Shown piece after piece: positions 11,792 to 20,792 of a stretch of 53,165 bases of DNA. The notes under the pieces were generated by a model that worked only from the letters and a program-made list of their open reading frames with translations, ran no database searches and was not told the origin of the DNA. The position numbers and the translations under genes are program-made. The DNA comes from Streptomyces sp. ADI96-02 (GTDB taxonomy: Bacteria > Actinomycetota > Actinomycetes > Streptomycetales > Streptomycetaceae). Within the stretch, counting starts at the first letter, position 1, and each line of letters opens with the position of its first letter. Location: assembly GCF_003846185.1 (NCBI RefSeq), contig NZ_ML123034.1, forward strand, positions 4,626,250 through 4,679,414, given 5' to 3'.

Positions 11792-14212
11792 ATGACTAAC
11801 GAGTCCAAGGCGTTCACACCGATCGATCTGCCCGTGCTGCCGCTGGACGACGAGGTCGTCCTGCCCGGCATGGTGGTGCCGCTCGACCTCTCGGACGCCG
11901 AGGTGCGCGCCGCCGTCGAGGCCGCGCAGGCCGCGGCCCGGACCGGCGGCGGCAAGCCCGAGGTGCTGCTGGTGCCGAGGATCGACGGGACGTACACGGG
12001 GACCGGAGTCCTCGGCACCGTCGAGCAGGTCGGACGCCTCTCGGACGGCGACCCCGGCGCCCTGATCCGCGCCCGGGACCGGGTGCGCATCGGGGCCGGG
12101 ACCAGCGGGCCGGGCCGCGCGCTCTGGGTCGAGGGGACCGTGCTCGACACCGTCGTCCCCGACCCGCTGCCCGGCTCGGTCGCCGAACTGGTCACGGAGT
12201 ACAAGGCCCTCGCCACCAGCTGGCTGAAGAAGCGCGGCGCGTGGCAGGTCGTGGACCGCGTCCAGCAGATCGACGACATCTCCGCGCTCGCGGACAACTC
12301 CGGGTACTCGCCGTTCCTCACCACCGCGCAGAAGGTCCAGCTCCTGGAGACCGTCGACCCGGTCGCCCGGCTGAAGCTCGCCGTCCAGTGGCTCGGGGAG
12401 CACCTGGCCGAGCAGGACGTGGCCGAATCCATCGCCAAGGACGTCCAGGAGGGCGTCGACAAGCAGCAGCGCGAGTTCCTGCTGCGCCGCCAGATGGAGG
12501 CCGTGCGCAAGGAGCTGGCCGAGCTGAACGGCGACCCGGAGGACGAGTCCGACGACTACCGGTCCCGCGTCGAGGCCGCCGACCTGCCCGAGCACGTCCG
12601 CGAGGCCGCGCTCAAGGAGGTCGAGAAGCTGGAGCGCGCGAGCGACCAGTCGCCCGAGGGCTCCTGGATCCGCACCTGGCTGGACACCGTCCTCGAACTG
12701 CCCTGGAACGAGCGCACCGAGGACGCCTACGACATCCGCGGCGCCCGGGAGGTCCTGGACGCCGAGCACGCGGGCCTCGCGGACGTGAAGGAACGCATCA
12801 CCGAGTACCTCGCGGTGCGCAAGCGGCGCGCGGACCGCGGGCTCGGCGTCGTCGGCGGGCGGCGCGGCGGCGCGGTGCTGGCCCTCGTCGGCCCGCCCGG
12901 CGTCGGCAAGACCTCGCTCGGCGAGTCGGTCGCGCACGCCATGGGCCGCGAGTTCGTCCGCGTCGCGCTCGGCGGTGTCCGGGACGAGGCGGAGATCCGG
13001 GGCCACCGGCGTACGTACGTGGGCGCGCTGCCCGGACGCGTCGTGCGGGCGATCAAGGAGGCCGGCTCGATGAACCCGGTCGTCCTGCTCGACGAGATCG
13101 ACAAGGTCGGCTCCGACTTCCGGGGCGACCCGGCCGCCGCCCTCCTCGAAGTCCTCGACCCGGCACAGAACCACACCTTCCGCGACCACTACCTGGAGGT
13201 CGAGCTCGACCTCAGCGACGTCGTCTTCCTCGCCACCGCCAACGTCCTCGAAGCCATCCCGGAGGCCCTGCTCGACCGCATGGAGCTGGTCCGCCTCGAC
13301 GGCTACACCGAGGACGAGAAGGTCGTCATCGCCCGGGACCACCTGCTCCCGCGCCAGCTGGAGCGGGCGGGCCTGGAGAAGGAAGAGGTGACGCTGGAGG
13401 AGTCGGCGCTGCGCCGGCTGGCCGGCGAGTACACCCGCGAGGCGGGCGTACGGAACCTGGAGCGGGCCGTCGCCCGGCTGCTGCGCAAGGTGGCGGCCCA
13501 GCACGAGCTGGGCGACCGCGAGCTGCCGTTCACGGTGGCCGACACCGACCTGCGCGGTCTGATCGGCCGTCCGCACCACGTGCCCGAGTCCGCCCAGGAC
13601 CCGGCCGAGCGCCGCACCGCGGTGCCCGGCGTGGCGACCGGGCTCGCGGTGACCGGCGCGGGCGGTGACGTCCTCTTCGTCGAGGCGTCGCTGGCCGACC
13701 CGGAGACCGGGGCGTCCGGACTGACCCTGACCGGTCAGCTCGGAGACGTGATGAAGGAGTCGGCGCAGATCGCGCTGAGCTTCCTGCGGTCGCACGGCGC
13801 GGAGCTGGAGCTGCCGGTCGCCGACCTCAAGGACCGGGGCGTGCACATCCACTTCCCGGCGGGCGCGGTCCCCAAGGACGGCCCGAGCGCCGGCATCACC
13901 CTGACGACGGCCCTGGCCTCGCTGCTCTCCGGACGGCTGGTCCGTACGGACGTGGCGATGACCGGAGAGGTGTCGCTGACCGGACGGGTGCTGCCGATCG
14001 GCGGTCTGAAGCAGAAGCTGCTGGCCGCCCACCGGGCCGGCATCACGACCGTGGTGATCCCGCAGCGCAACGAGGCCGATCTGGACGACGTCCCGGCCGA
14101 GGTGCTGGAGAAGCTGGACGTCCGCCCGGTCACCGACGTCCGCCAGGTGCTGGACATCGCCCTCGCCCCGGCCGAGGCCCGGGACGGGGAGAGGATCCCG
14201 GCCGCCGCCTGA
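11792..14212 (+). CDS. lon: ATP-dependent Lon protease
   Basis: 806 residues, normal for bacterial Lon. The ATG at 11792 follows AAGGGGAG at good spacing; an in-frame TTG at 11771 lies within the operator region and is rejected. An N-terminal LON substrate-binding domain (about 10-200) and helical linker are followed by an AAA+ module with Walker A GPPGVGKT (Lys373) and Walker B VVLLDEIDK. The C-terminal serine protease domain has the Ser699-Lys742 dyad (PKDGPSAG and GGLKQK), spaced 43 residues apart as in E. coli Lon. It degrades misfolded and regulatory proteins in the cytosol. ClgR-like and HspR-like sites upstream predict activation by ClgR and repression by HspR until heat shock. Confidence 0.97.
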   Translation: MTNESKAFTPIDLPVLPLDDEVVLPGMVVPLDLSDAEVRAAVEAAQAAARTGGGKPEVLLVPRIDGTYTGTGVLGTVEQVGRLSDGDPGALIRARDRVRIGAGTSGPGRALWVEGTVLDTVVPDPLPGSVAELVTEYKALATSWLKKRGAWQVVDRVQQIDDISALADNSGYSPFLTTAQKVQLLETVDPVARLKLAVQWLGEHLAEQDVAESIAKDVQEGVDKQQREFLLRRQMEAVRKELAELNGDPEDESDDYRSRVEAADLPEHVREAALKEVEKLERASDQSPEGSWIRTWLDTVLELPWNERTEDAYDIRGAREVLDAEHAGLADVKERITEYLAVRKRRADRGLGVVGGRRGGAVLALVGPPGVGKTSLGESVAHAMGREFVRVALGGVRDEAEIRGHRRTYVGALPGRVVRAIKEAGSMNPVVLLDEIDKVGSDFRGDPAAALLEVLDPAQNHTFRDHYLEVELDLSDVVFLATANVLEAIPEALLDRMELVRLDGYTEDEKVVIARDHLLPRQLERAGLEKEEVTLEESALRRLAGEYTREAGVRNLERAVARLLRKVAAQHELGDRELPFTVADTDLRGLIGRPHHVPESAQDPAERRTAVPGVATGLAVTGAGGDVLFVEASLADPETGASGLTLTGQLGDVMKESAQIALSFLRSHGAELELPVADLKDRGVHIHFPAGAVPKDGPSAGITLTTALASLLSGRLVRTDVAMTGEVSLTGRVLPIGGLKQKLLAAHRAGITTVVIPQRNEADLDDVPAEVLEKLDVRPVTDVRQVLDIALAPAEARDGERIPAAA

Positions 14213-14243
14213 CCGCCGCGTTGTGACGGGCGCGGCGCAGCGG

Positions 14244-14262
14244 CCTCTCGCCAGGTGAGAGG
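14244..14262 (+). terminator. hairpin after lon
   Basis: CCTCTC (14244-14249) pairs with GAGAGG (14257-14262) across a seven-base loop, 32 bases after the lon stop. It is weaker than the second hairpin just downstream. Confidence 0.4.
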
Positions 14263-14285
14263 TCCCGGGTGCGCGACCGGTACGG

Positions 14286-14319
14286 ACGGCCCGCCCCCGC
14301 CTCGACGGGGACGGGCCGT
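14286..14319. terminator. bidirectional terminator between lon and the deacetylase gene
   Basis: ACGGCCCG (14286-14293) pairs exactly with CGGGCCGT (14312-14319), and C-rich and G-rich arms inside add further pairing. It lies between convergent genes and is followed by TTCC on the plus strand. Confidence 0.6.
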
Positions 14320-14382
14320 TCCGTGTCCGCCCCGTCCCGGGCGATCCGTTCCTCCCGTGGTCATTCGTCCCCACCTCCGTGG

Positions 14383-15147
14383 TCAGGGGCGGTATACCGT
14401 GCCCGGCTCCGGCTCGGCGGGGGCCATCAGCTCGGGCACGGTCACGAAGGTGTAGCCGTCCTCGCGGAGCGCGTCGATGATCCCGGGCACGGCGGGCACG
14501 GTGCCGTCGTAGATGTCGTGCAGCAGGATGACGCCGTCCCTGCCCGCCTGGTCCAGGATCCGCTTCCGGATCAGCGCGGAGTCGTTCGTCGAGAAGTCCT
14601 TGGCGGTGGCGCTCCACAGGATCTGGGACAGCCCCAGCTCCTTGCTGATCTCCGAGACCGTGTCGTCGGTGCGGCCCTGCGGCGGGCGCATCAGCCGGGG
14701 CCGCTCGCCGGTGATCTCCTCGATTGCCCGCTGGGTCTTCTCCAGCTCGGCGCGTATCTCCTCCGGCTCCCGGTCGGTCAGGATCTTGTGCGTCCAGGTG
14801 TGGTTGGCCACCTCGTGGCCCTCGTCCGCGATGCGCCGCACGGTGTCGGGGTGCTTGACCACGTGGTCCCTGCCCAGCAGGAAGAAGGTGGCGCGCACCT
14901 TCTTCTCCTTGAGGATGTCCAGCAGCTCCGGCGTGTCCTCGCCCGGCCCCGCGTCGAACGTGAGGGCGATGCACTTCGCCCGGCGGCAGTCGGCGGCCCC
15001 GAACGATCCCTTGGCGTCGGACGCCGCGTCCCGCCGCGCCGAGGCGGGAGCGGTGGTGTCCATGCCGCACCCGCCCAGCGTCAGTGTGAGCGCCGTCACC
15101 AGTGCGGCGGTCAACGCGAATCCGGGCAGCAGCGTCTGTCTGGGCAC
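14383..15147 (-). CDS. lipoprotein polysaccharide deacetylase (NodB domain)
   Basis: 254 residues from the GTG at 15147, which has AGGAGGAG upstream and gives a proper lipoprotein signal: hydrophobic helix then LGGC with Cys27. The NodB fold covers about residues 55-240. Motif 1 reads TFDAGP, so the second aspartate of the usual TFDDGP is alanine; motif 2 HTWTH keeps both metal histidines; motif 3 is RPPQG. This variant is, as I recall, common in actinobacterial deacetylases, so activity may be kept with altered metal binding. Expected role: de-N-acetylation of peptidoglycan or another cell-surface glycan outside the membrane. A striking inverted-repeat array lies 57-88 bases upstream of the start. 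Confidence 0.85.
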   Translation of the reverse strand: MPRQTLLPGFALTAALVTALTLTLGGCGMDTTAPASARRDAASDAKGSFGAADCRRAKCIALTFDAGPGEDTPELLDILKEKKVRATFFLLGRDHVVKHPDTVRRIADEGHEVANHTWTHKILTDREPEEIRAELEKTQRAIEEITGERPRLMRPPQGRTDDTVSEISKELGLSQILWSATAKDFSTNDSALIRKRILDQAGRDGVILLHDIYDGTVPAVPGIIDALREDGYTFVTVPELMAPAEPEPGTVYRP

Positions 15148-15203
15148 GGCGAAATCACTCCTCCTGTGGAAATCTCCGCACAGGCATGCGGCACTCAGAG
15201 GAC

Positions 15204-15235
15204 TATACACAGAGTGTATACGTCGTGCGTATACA
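15204..15235. promoter_or_regulatory. overlapping inverted repeats of TATAC half-sites
   Basis: TATACAC-AGA-GTGTATA (15204-15220) overlaps TGTATAC-N7-GTATACA (15215-15235), giving three half-sites in 32 bases of unusually AT-rich sequence. It lies upstream of the deacetylase gene (minus) and about 170 bases before the marR gene (plus). The bound regulator is unknown; the divergent MarR protein is one candidate. Confidence 0.6.
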
Positions 15236-15403
15236 TGGAGTGGGTAGTTGTACGGGGTGGCGGGAAGCCTCGGTGGGCCGGGCCGCGGAAGCGGGTCGGG
15301 AGGCCGTCGTCGGCCTACGCCTGCGAAATACTGGCCGAGCCGCGGCGTTGACCGGCCGCGGCGGAGACTTTCATCGGCAGGAAACCGTACGAGGGGTACC
15401 GAC

Positions 15404-15886
15404 GTGCACGGGAGCCACAGCGCGCCTGAACCGGACGCGACGGCGGGAGCCGGCGTGGACCACGCCTTTCTCGCGCTGGAGCGGGAGTTGGCGGTCTTCC
15501 TGCGCCGGGCGCGCGCCAGCTCGGGCGAGATGGCCCGCGAGGTCCATCCCGAACTGGAGCCGGCGGCCTACGGGCTCCTCGTACGCCTGGAGTCGGCCGG
15601 CCGGCAGCGGGCCACCGAGCTGGCGGCCTACTTCGGCGTCGGCAAGGCCACGGTGAGCCGGCAGCTCCGGGCCCTGGAGGGCCTCGGGCTGGTCGCCCGC
15701 GAACCCGATCCGGCGGACGGCCGCGCCTGGCTCGTCCACCTCACCGACGAGGGGCTGGCCCGCTTCCGCAGCGTCCGCGACGCCCGGCGCGGGCGCTACG
15801 TCCGCAAACTGGCGGACTGGGACCGGGCCGAGGTGGCCGAACTGGCCCGGCTGCTGCACCACCTCAACGCCCGCGCCGAGGACTGA
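15404..15886 (+). CDS. MarR-family transcriptional regulator
   Basis: 160 residues from the GTG at 15404, with GAGGGG seven bases upstream. The helices before the winged helix contain HPELEPAAYGLLVRLES. The recognition region is RATELAAYFGVGKATVSRQL, followed by LEGLGLVAREPDPADGRAWLVHLT, the DPADGR wing loop typical of MarR. The C-terminal dimerisation helices are intact. It is a cytosolic dimeric repressor or sensor. It is divergent from the deacetylase gene, with an operator-like array in the shared region, and converges on the PP2C-like gene. Confidence 0.9.
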   Translation: MHGSHSAPEPDATAGAGVDHAFLALERELAVFLRRARASSGEMAREVHPELEPAAYGLLVRLESAGRQRATELAAYFGVGKATVSRQLRALEGLGLVAREPDPADGRAWLVHLTDEGLARFRSVRDARRGRYVRKLADWDRAEVAELARLLHHLNARAED

Positions 15887-15956
15887 CGCGGGCGCGCGCG
15901 GGGCTTCGGCCCGGGTCGAAACGGCGAGGCGTGCCCGCAGGGTGACGGGGCAGCCC

Positions 15957-16748
15957 CTACAGCTCCACGAGCACCGCCGTCGCGTCGTCGTGCGTCTTGG
16001 CGCGGCCCAGCCGTACGCGCCCGGCGGCCTCGTCGGCCTCCTCCAGCTCCCGCACCCGCTCCACCAGGCCCCGCGGCCCCGCCTTCCGCAACAGCCCCAG
16101 CGCGGCCGTCCAGTCGCCCTGGTGGAACACCTCCGTCCAGCGGCTCGCCCCGTCCGTCAGCGCGGCCAGGGCGCGCACCTCGGCGACCGGGGTCCGGCCG
16201 GTCACCGCACGCGCCACGACGCCGGGGTCGGCCGCCGCCGTGAAGAAGCCGCCCTCCTTGTTCCGCAGCCGAGAGTCCACCTCCGCCGCGGAGCCGAGCG
16301 AGCCGGGCGGGAGCCGGTCCAGCCGGTCGTCGAGGACCGCGCGGACGGCGCCGTCCGCCGCCTCCAGCAGGAGCGCCGAGTCGGAGAGCACCAGATGGTC
16401 GATCGCCTGTTCGTCCCAGCGCGCGAGGACCACGGTCGCCTGGGGCGTTCGAACGTGAGAAAGGTCACAGGTGCCCGCGTGGGCCGCGGACGTGCGCCGG
16501 ATGGACTCGGCCAGGATCTCCGCGAGGCTCAGATCCCTTCGCGAACCCGCGAGTTCCACCAGAGCGCCCCCCAGCCGTGCCGTGAACCAGGGGACGGAGT
16601 GCACGCAGCCGTCGTCCCCCGGCGGCGGGGTGACGCCGTCCAGGAGAACCAGTGTCCCGCCCTGGCCGGAGGCGGGAACGGCTGCCGACGCCCAGTCCTC
16701 GTTGGGGCGTTCGGGACTGCCGGGAACGGAGGCGAGCTCGATGCGCAT
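15957..16748 (-). CDS. PP2C-like protein phosphatase domain protein
   Basis: 263 residues from the ATG at 16748. PP2C/PPM-type motifs are present in reduced form: NEDW near residue 17 (metal Asp), VLLDGVTPPPGDDG, an ALTDGAS strand, and the terminal DDATAVLVEL. This matches the actinobacterial PP2C-domain protein family. Several consensus positions differ from canonical Mg/Mn phosphatases (for example the region before NEDW is short), so activity is plausible but not assured. There is no membrane segment. It is divergent from the conservon operon. Confidence 0.72.
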   Translation of the reverse strand: MRIELASVPGSPERPNEDWASAAVPASGQGGTLVLLDGVTPPPGDDGCVHSVPWFTARLGGALVELAGSRRDLSLAEILAESIRRTSAAHAGTCDLSHVRTPQATVVLARWDEQAIDHLVLSDSALLLEAADGAVRAVLDDRLDRLPPGSLGSAAEVDSRLRNKEGGFFTAAADPGVVARAVTGRTPVAEVRALAALTDGASRWTEVFHQGDWTAALGLLRKAGPRGLVERVRELEEADEAAGRVRLGRAKTHDDATAVLVEL

Positions 16749-17085
16749 GGCGCCAGTCTGCACGACGTCTTCACGGGGCCCGCACGAGAGCGCGGTTGGG
16801 TCGTCGCAGCAGGTCACAGCAGCTCCGAGGCGATGCGCGAAGCCCGTGCGGCGGATGCGGGCGGGCATCTTGCCAAAGCCTGACCGGAACTTCCAGCTCG
16901 CGGCCCGCGCATGCTCCCGGGCGCGCGTGGGGAGACTTGTTCGCCAACTCAGGAGTGCGGTTCACTCGTTCGAGTGGCGGAGCGGTTGATGCGCGCCCCC
17001 CTCTCAAAAGCGCTGGAATGGTCGGAAGCCGTACCAGGAGCAGGGGCGACCTTCCGTGTGACCCCGCGTCACCTCTGCTTCAAGG
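16749..17085. other. 337-bp divergent region between the PP2C-like gene and cvnA
   Basis: No gene seen. It holds an inverted repeat at 16963-16976 and presumably both promoters. Confidence 0.5.
16963..16976. promoter_or_regulatory. inverted repeat CACTCG-TT-CGAGTG upstream of cvnA
   Basis: Six-base perfect arms with a two-base spacer, 110 bases before the annotated cvnA start. This is a plausible operator or part of the conservon promoter; the binding protein is unknown. Confidence 0.4.
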
Positions 17086-20000
17086 GTGGACGAATCAAGA
17101 TTGCGAGCACCGGTGCAGAAGAAGCGGCCGCGGAGCAAGGGCAGCACGCGTGACGGTTCCGGGGCGACGCCTCCGGCGCCGGGCGCCGAGAAGCGGACCG
17201 TACGGGTGCGCAGCCGGCTGGTAGCCGGCGTCGCCGTCGTCGGCATCACCGTCATCGCGGCGGGCGCTCCCGCCGCGCTCGGGGCCTCCTCGGACCTGAC
17301 CGAGTCCCAGCGGCTGGTCACCCTCGCCGAGCTGAACCGACAGGCCGTCACCCTCGCGCACTCGCTCGCCGACGAACGCGACGCGGTCACCGCGTACATC
17401 GCCGGCGGCCGGGCCGAGGACGACGAGAACGGCGCCGACAGCCGCCGCACCCGCACCACCCGGGTCGACCAGCAGATCGACGAGATCCACGCGGCTGCCT
17501 CCGCCGCCCTGCGCCGCGACCTGTCCACCGTGCCCTCCCTGCGCCGCGAGGCGCTCACCGGCAAGGGATCGGCCCTGGAGGCGCACCACGCGTACTCCGA
17601 GGTCATCGCCAAGCTGCGCGGCATCGCCGCCGAGCTGGCCGCCCGGACGCCGCCGCGCGCCGCCGACGCCACCCGAGCCCCGCTCGCGCTCGGCGGAGCC
17701 GCCGAGCAGGCGTCCGCGACGCGCGGGCTCCTGCTCGCCGCGCTCGCGGTGTCCGGCCCCGAGCCGACGCCCCCGCAGACCGATCCGTTCACCGGCCTGC
17801 CCGTCCAGGCCGAGGGCGAGGGCGCCACCCGCGCGACGCGCGACCGGAACGAGCTGAGCGCCGCCGCCCAGCAGGCCCGGGTACGCGAGGCGGCCTCGCT
17901 CGCCGACTTCGACCAGGCCGCCGACCCGGTCGCCCGCGACAAGTTCTCCGCCACCGTCACCGGGCCGGAGGTCAACAGCGCCGAGAAGTACCTCACGCGC
18001 CTCACCGACAGCCCGGAGCTTTCCGAGGCGGAGCGCCGGGCCGACCCCCGGAAGCTGGAGGCCGCGCTCTCGGCCCGTATCGACCGGATGCGCAGTGTCG
18101 AGTCCGCCCTCGGCACCAGCCAGGTCGAGCAGTTGGAGGCGCTGCGCGACGACGACGTCACGGCCCTCGAACTGAGCATCGCCCTGCTCGGCGGCTGCTT
18201 CCTGATCGTCGTCGGCGTCTCCACCGCCGTCGCCCGCACCCTGACCCAGCCGCTCGCCGTCCTGCGGATCGGCGCGAAGCGCCTCGCGGAGGAACCCGAG
18301 AGCGCCGAACCGGTCCGCTACACCGGCCGCAACGACGAGTTCGCCCAGGTCGTCCGGTCGATGAACACGCTGCACGGCAAACTGGTCGCCCTGCACCAGG
18401 ACTTCACCGGCCGCGTCGAGAGCCTGAGCGCCGAGCGGGCCGAGCTGATCGCGGGCCGCGAAGCCCTCACCCTCCAGCGCGCGGAACTCCAGGTGCGGAC
18501 GGCCGAGCTGGCCACCCAGTTGGAGCAGCTGAAGAACACGGTCCACCACACGTTCGTCAACCTCTCCCTGCGCACGCTCGGTCTGGTCGACCGCCAGCTC
18601 GGCGTCATCGAGGGCCTGGAGGAGCGCGAACAGGACCCCGAGCGGCTGTCCACCCTCTTCAAGCTCGACCACATGGCCACCGTCATGCGCCGCCACAGCG
18701 AGAACATGCTGGTCCTCGCGGGCGCGGAGCACGGTCACAGCCACCCCGGCCCGATCCCGCTGGTCGACGTCGCGCGCGCGGCCGTCAGCGAGATCGAGCG
18801 GTACGAGCGGGTCACCATCCAGTCCCTGCCGCCGCACGCCCAGATCGCCGGGTTCGCCGCCGACGACCTCAGCCACCTGCTCGCCGAACTCCTGGAGAAC
18901 GCGACCTCCTTCTCGCCGCCGGACTCCCATGTCGAGCTCTCCGGCTGGCTGCTGGAGACCGGCGAGGTGATGCTCTCCGTGCAGGACGCGGGCATCGGCA
19001 TGTCGACGGTCCGGATGGGCGAGCTCAATGCGAGGCTGGCGGACCCGGCCTCGTTCGAGGCGGGTGAGCAGAACGCCGACGGCGCGGGACTCGGTCTCCA
19101 GGTCACCTCTCTGCTCGCCGCCCGGCACGGAGTGCGGGTCCAGTTGCGGGAGCAGAAGGGAAGTGGAGTGACGGCCGTCGTCGTACTGCCGCAGTCCCTG
19201 CTGCCCAACTCCCTGCCCACCGCCTCCCCGCCACCGGTGCAGCTGCCCGGCGTGACGCCGTCGCTCAACCTGCCGGGCTCCGTCGCCGAGGCGAACTCCC
19301 ATGCCCTGCCGAGCCGTTCCGCTGCCCTGCCCGCCCCCGCCGGGCAGCAGGCGGCCCCGGGACAGCAGGCGGCCCCCGGGCAGCGGGAACCCCTCACCCA
19401 GCAGGCGGACACCCCGGAGCAGGCCCCGCTCCGGACGGCCCCGGACGCGGCGCCCTCCGCCGACGCCGCCCCGGAGCCGGCGCCTCAGGCGTACGAGGAC
19501 GAGGCGCCCGGTGTCGAGGCGCCCGGTGCCGAGGCCGCGCCCGCCGAGGACCCGCTGATCGCGGCGGCCGAGCGCACGATCCGCGAGGCCGGGACCGAGG
19601 CGACGGCCCCGGTGCACGGTGCGGCCCCGGAGCCCGCGCCGCGGGCGCCCGAGGACGAGGCGCCGGGCGCCAGGTCCGCGTCCGACGTCGAGTCCGCGTC
19701 CGACGTCGAGTCCGCGTCCGAGGTCACGCTTCAGGTCCGTCTGCCGAAGGTCCCCGGGGAAGCGCCCCGGGAAGCGTCCCCGGAAGCGCCCGCGGGCGGG
19801 CCCGCCCCGCGGCAGGTCCCGGCGGACCAGCCGTCGCCGGCCGTCCCCGCGGTGCCGCCGCAGGCCGATCCCTACGCCATCGGCCCCGACCGCCACGAGC
19901 GCCCGGTTGAGACCGAGACCGCGCCCGCCGCCCCGGCCGACCCCCAGCCGCACCCCGCCGCCGACACCGTGCCCGGACCCCGTCGGCCGGAGGCCGAGCG

Positions 20001-20316
20001 GATCACCGACAAGGGGCTGCCGAAGCGCACCCCCAAGGTGGTCCGGCCCGACAGCGCCCCGACCGCGGAGCGCAAGGGCAGCCTGGACAAGGACGACCTG
20101 CGCCGCCGCCTCGGCAGCTTCCACCAGGCGGCCAAGGAGGGACGGCGCGACGTCGAGGCCGAGATCGCCGGGTCCACCGGACACGTCGCCGTCGACGACC
20201 ACGAGGGCGTGAGCACCGGGCGCACCGCACACGACACACCTACCGACCGGACCGGTGGCCGTACCGAAGGCCGCAACGATGAGACGGGGGACACAGTCGA
20301 GGAGGCACGCAGTTGA
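17086..20316 (+). CDS. cvnA: conservon sensor kinase-like membrane protein CvnA (nitrate/nitrite-sensing-type extracellular domain)
   Basis: Up to 1076 residues. The GTG at 17086 has no clear ribosome-binding site; TTG at 17101 or GTG at 17113 are alternatives. Order: a basic N-terminus; TM1 (about 40-66); a long helical extracellular sensor (about 70-360); TM2 (about 362-385); a HAMP-like segment; a coiled coil (about 430-485); a dimerisation helix without a standard H-box; and HATPase_c (about 590-710) with LLENATSFSPP, DAGIGM and GAGLGLQV. An Ala/Pro-rich tail (about 715-1076) includes three copies of ESASDV-like repeats. It overlaps cvnB by four bases. CvnA proteins are thought to recruit CvnB-D at the membrane as a GPCR-like complex. 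Confidence 0.88.
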   Translation: MDESRLRAPVQKKRPRSKGSTRDGSGATPPAPGAEKRTVRVRSRLVAGVAVVGITVIAAGAPAALGASSDLTESQRLVTLAELNRQAVTLAHSLADERDAVTAYIAGGRAEDDENGADSRRTRTTRVDQQIDEIHAAASAALRRDLSTVPSLRREALTGKGSALEAHHAYSEVIAKLRGIAAELAARTPPRAADATRAPLALGGAAEQASATRGLLLAALAVSGPEPTPPQTDPFTGLPVQAEGEGATRATRDRNELSAAAQQARVREAASLADFDQAADPVARDKFSATVTGPEVNSAEKYLTRLTDSPELSEAERRADPRKLEAALSARIDRMRSVESALGTSQVEQLEALRDDDVTALELSIALLGGCFLIVVGVSTAVARTLTQPLAVLRIGAKRLAEEPESAEPVRYTGRNDEFAQVVRSMNTLHGKLVALHQDFTGRVESLSAERAELIAGREALTLQRAELQVRTAELATQLEQLKNTVHHTFVNLSLRTLGLVDRQLGVIEGLEEREQDPERLSTLFKLDHMATVMRRHSENMLVLAGAEHGHSHPGPIPLVDVARAAVSEIERYERVTIQSLPPHAQIAGFAADDLSHLLAELLENATSFSPPDSHVELSGWLLETGEVMLSVQDAGIGMSTVRMGELNARLADPASFEAGEQNADGAGLGLQVTSLLAARHGVRVQLREQKGSGVTAVVVLPQSLLPNSLPTASPPPVQLPGVTPSLNLPGSVAEANSHALPSRSAALPAPAGQQAAPGQQAAPGQREPLTQQADTPEQAPLRTAPDAAPSADAAPEPAPQAYEDEAPGVEAPGAEAAPAEDPLIAAAERTIREAGTEATAPVHGAAPEPAPRAPEDEAPGARSASDVESASDVESASEVTLQVRLPKVPGEAPREASPEAPAGGPAPRQVPADQPSPAVPAVPPQADPYAIGPDRHERPVETETAPAAPADPQPHPAADTVPGPRRPEAERITDKGLPKRTPKVVRPDSAPTAERKGSLDKDDLRRRLGSFHQAAKEGRRDVEAEIAGSTGHVAVDDHEGVSTGRTAHDTPTDRTGGRTEGRNDETGDTVEEARS

Positions 20317-20792
20317 CTGCGCCCAGCACATTCGGGCTGAGTACCGAGGCCCGGAACCTTCACTGGTTGCTGAGCAATCTCGTGGAGGAGGTGCCAGGGG
20401 TCCACTCGGTCACCGTCGTCTCGTCCGACGGACTCATGCTGCTCTCCTCCGACCCCGGACATCTGACCGCGCGGGCGACCGGCACGTCGGACGGACCCAA
20501 GGGGTCCAGCGCCGACCTGGCGACCATCGTCTCCGGCATCGGCTCGCTGACCATCGGCGCGGCGAAGCTGATGGACGGCGGCGGGGTCAAGCAGACGATG
20601 GTCGCGATGGACGAGGGCAGCGTCTTCGTCATGTCGATCAGCGACGGCTCCCTGCTCGGGGTGCACGCCACCCCCGACTGCGACATGAGCGTCGTCGCGT
20701 ACCACATGGCCCTCTTCGTCGGCCGGGCCGGACACGTCCTCACCCCCGAACTCCGCAGTGAGCTGCGCAAATCGATGGAGAGCGCCCAGTGA
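20313..20792 (+). CDS. cvnB: conservon Roadblock/LC7-domain protein CvnB
   Basis: 159 residues. TTG start at 20313, preceded by GAGGAGG and overlapping the cvnA stop as TTGA. A Roadblock/LC7 (longin-like) fold runs from LHWLLSNLVEEVPGVHSVTV through GLMLLSSD to SVFVMSISDGSLLGV. By family knowledge CvnB is a small dimeric regulator of the conservon GTPase, comparable to MglB-type GTPase-activating proteins. It is cytosolic and membrane-associated through CvnA. A four-base overlap with cvnC shows tight coupling. Confidence 0.92.
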   Translation: MTAPSTFGLSTEARNLHWLLSNLVEEVPGVHSVTVVSSDGLMLLSSDPGHLTARATGTSDGPKGSSADLATIVSGIGSLTIGAAKLMDGGGVKQTMVAMDEGSVFVMSISDGSLLGVHATPDCDMSVVAYHMALFVGRAGHVLTPELRSELRKSMESAQ

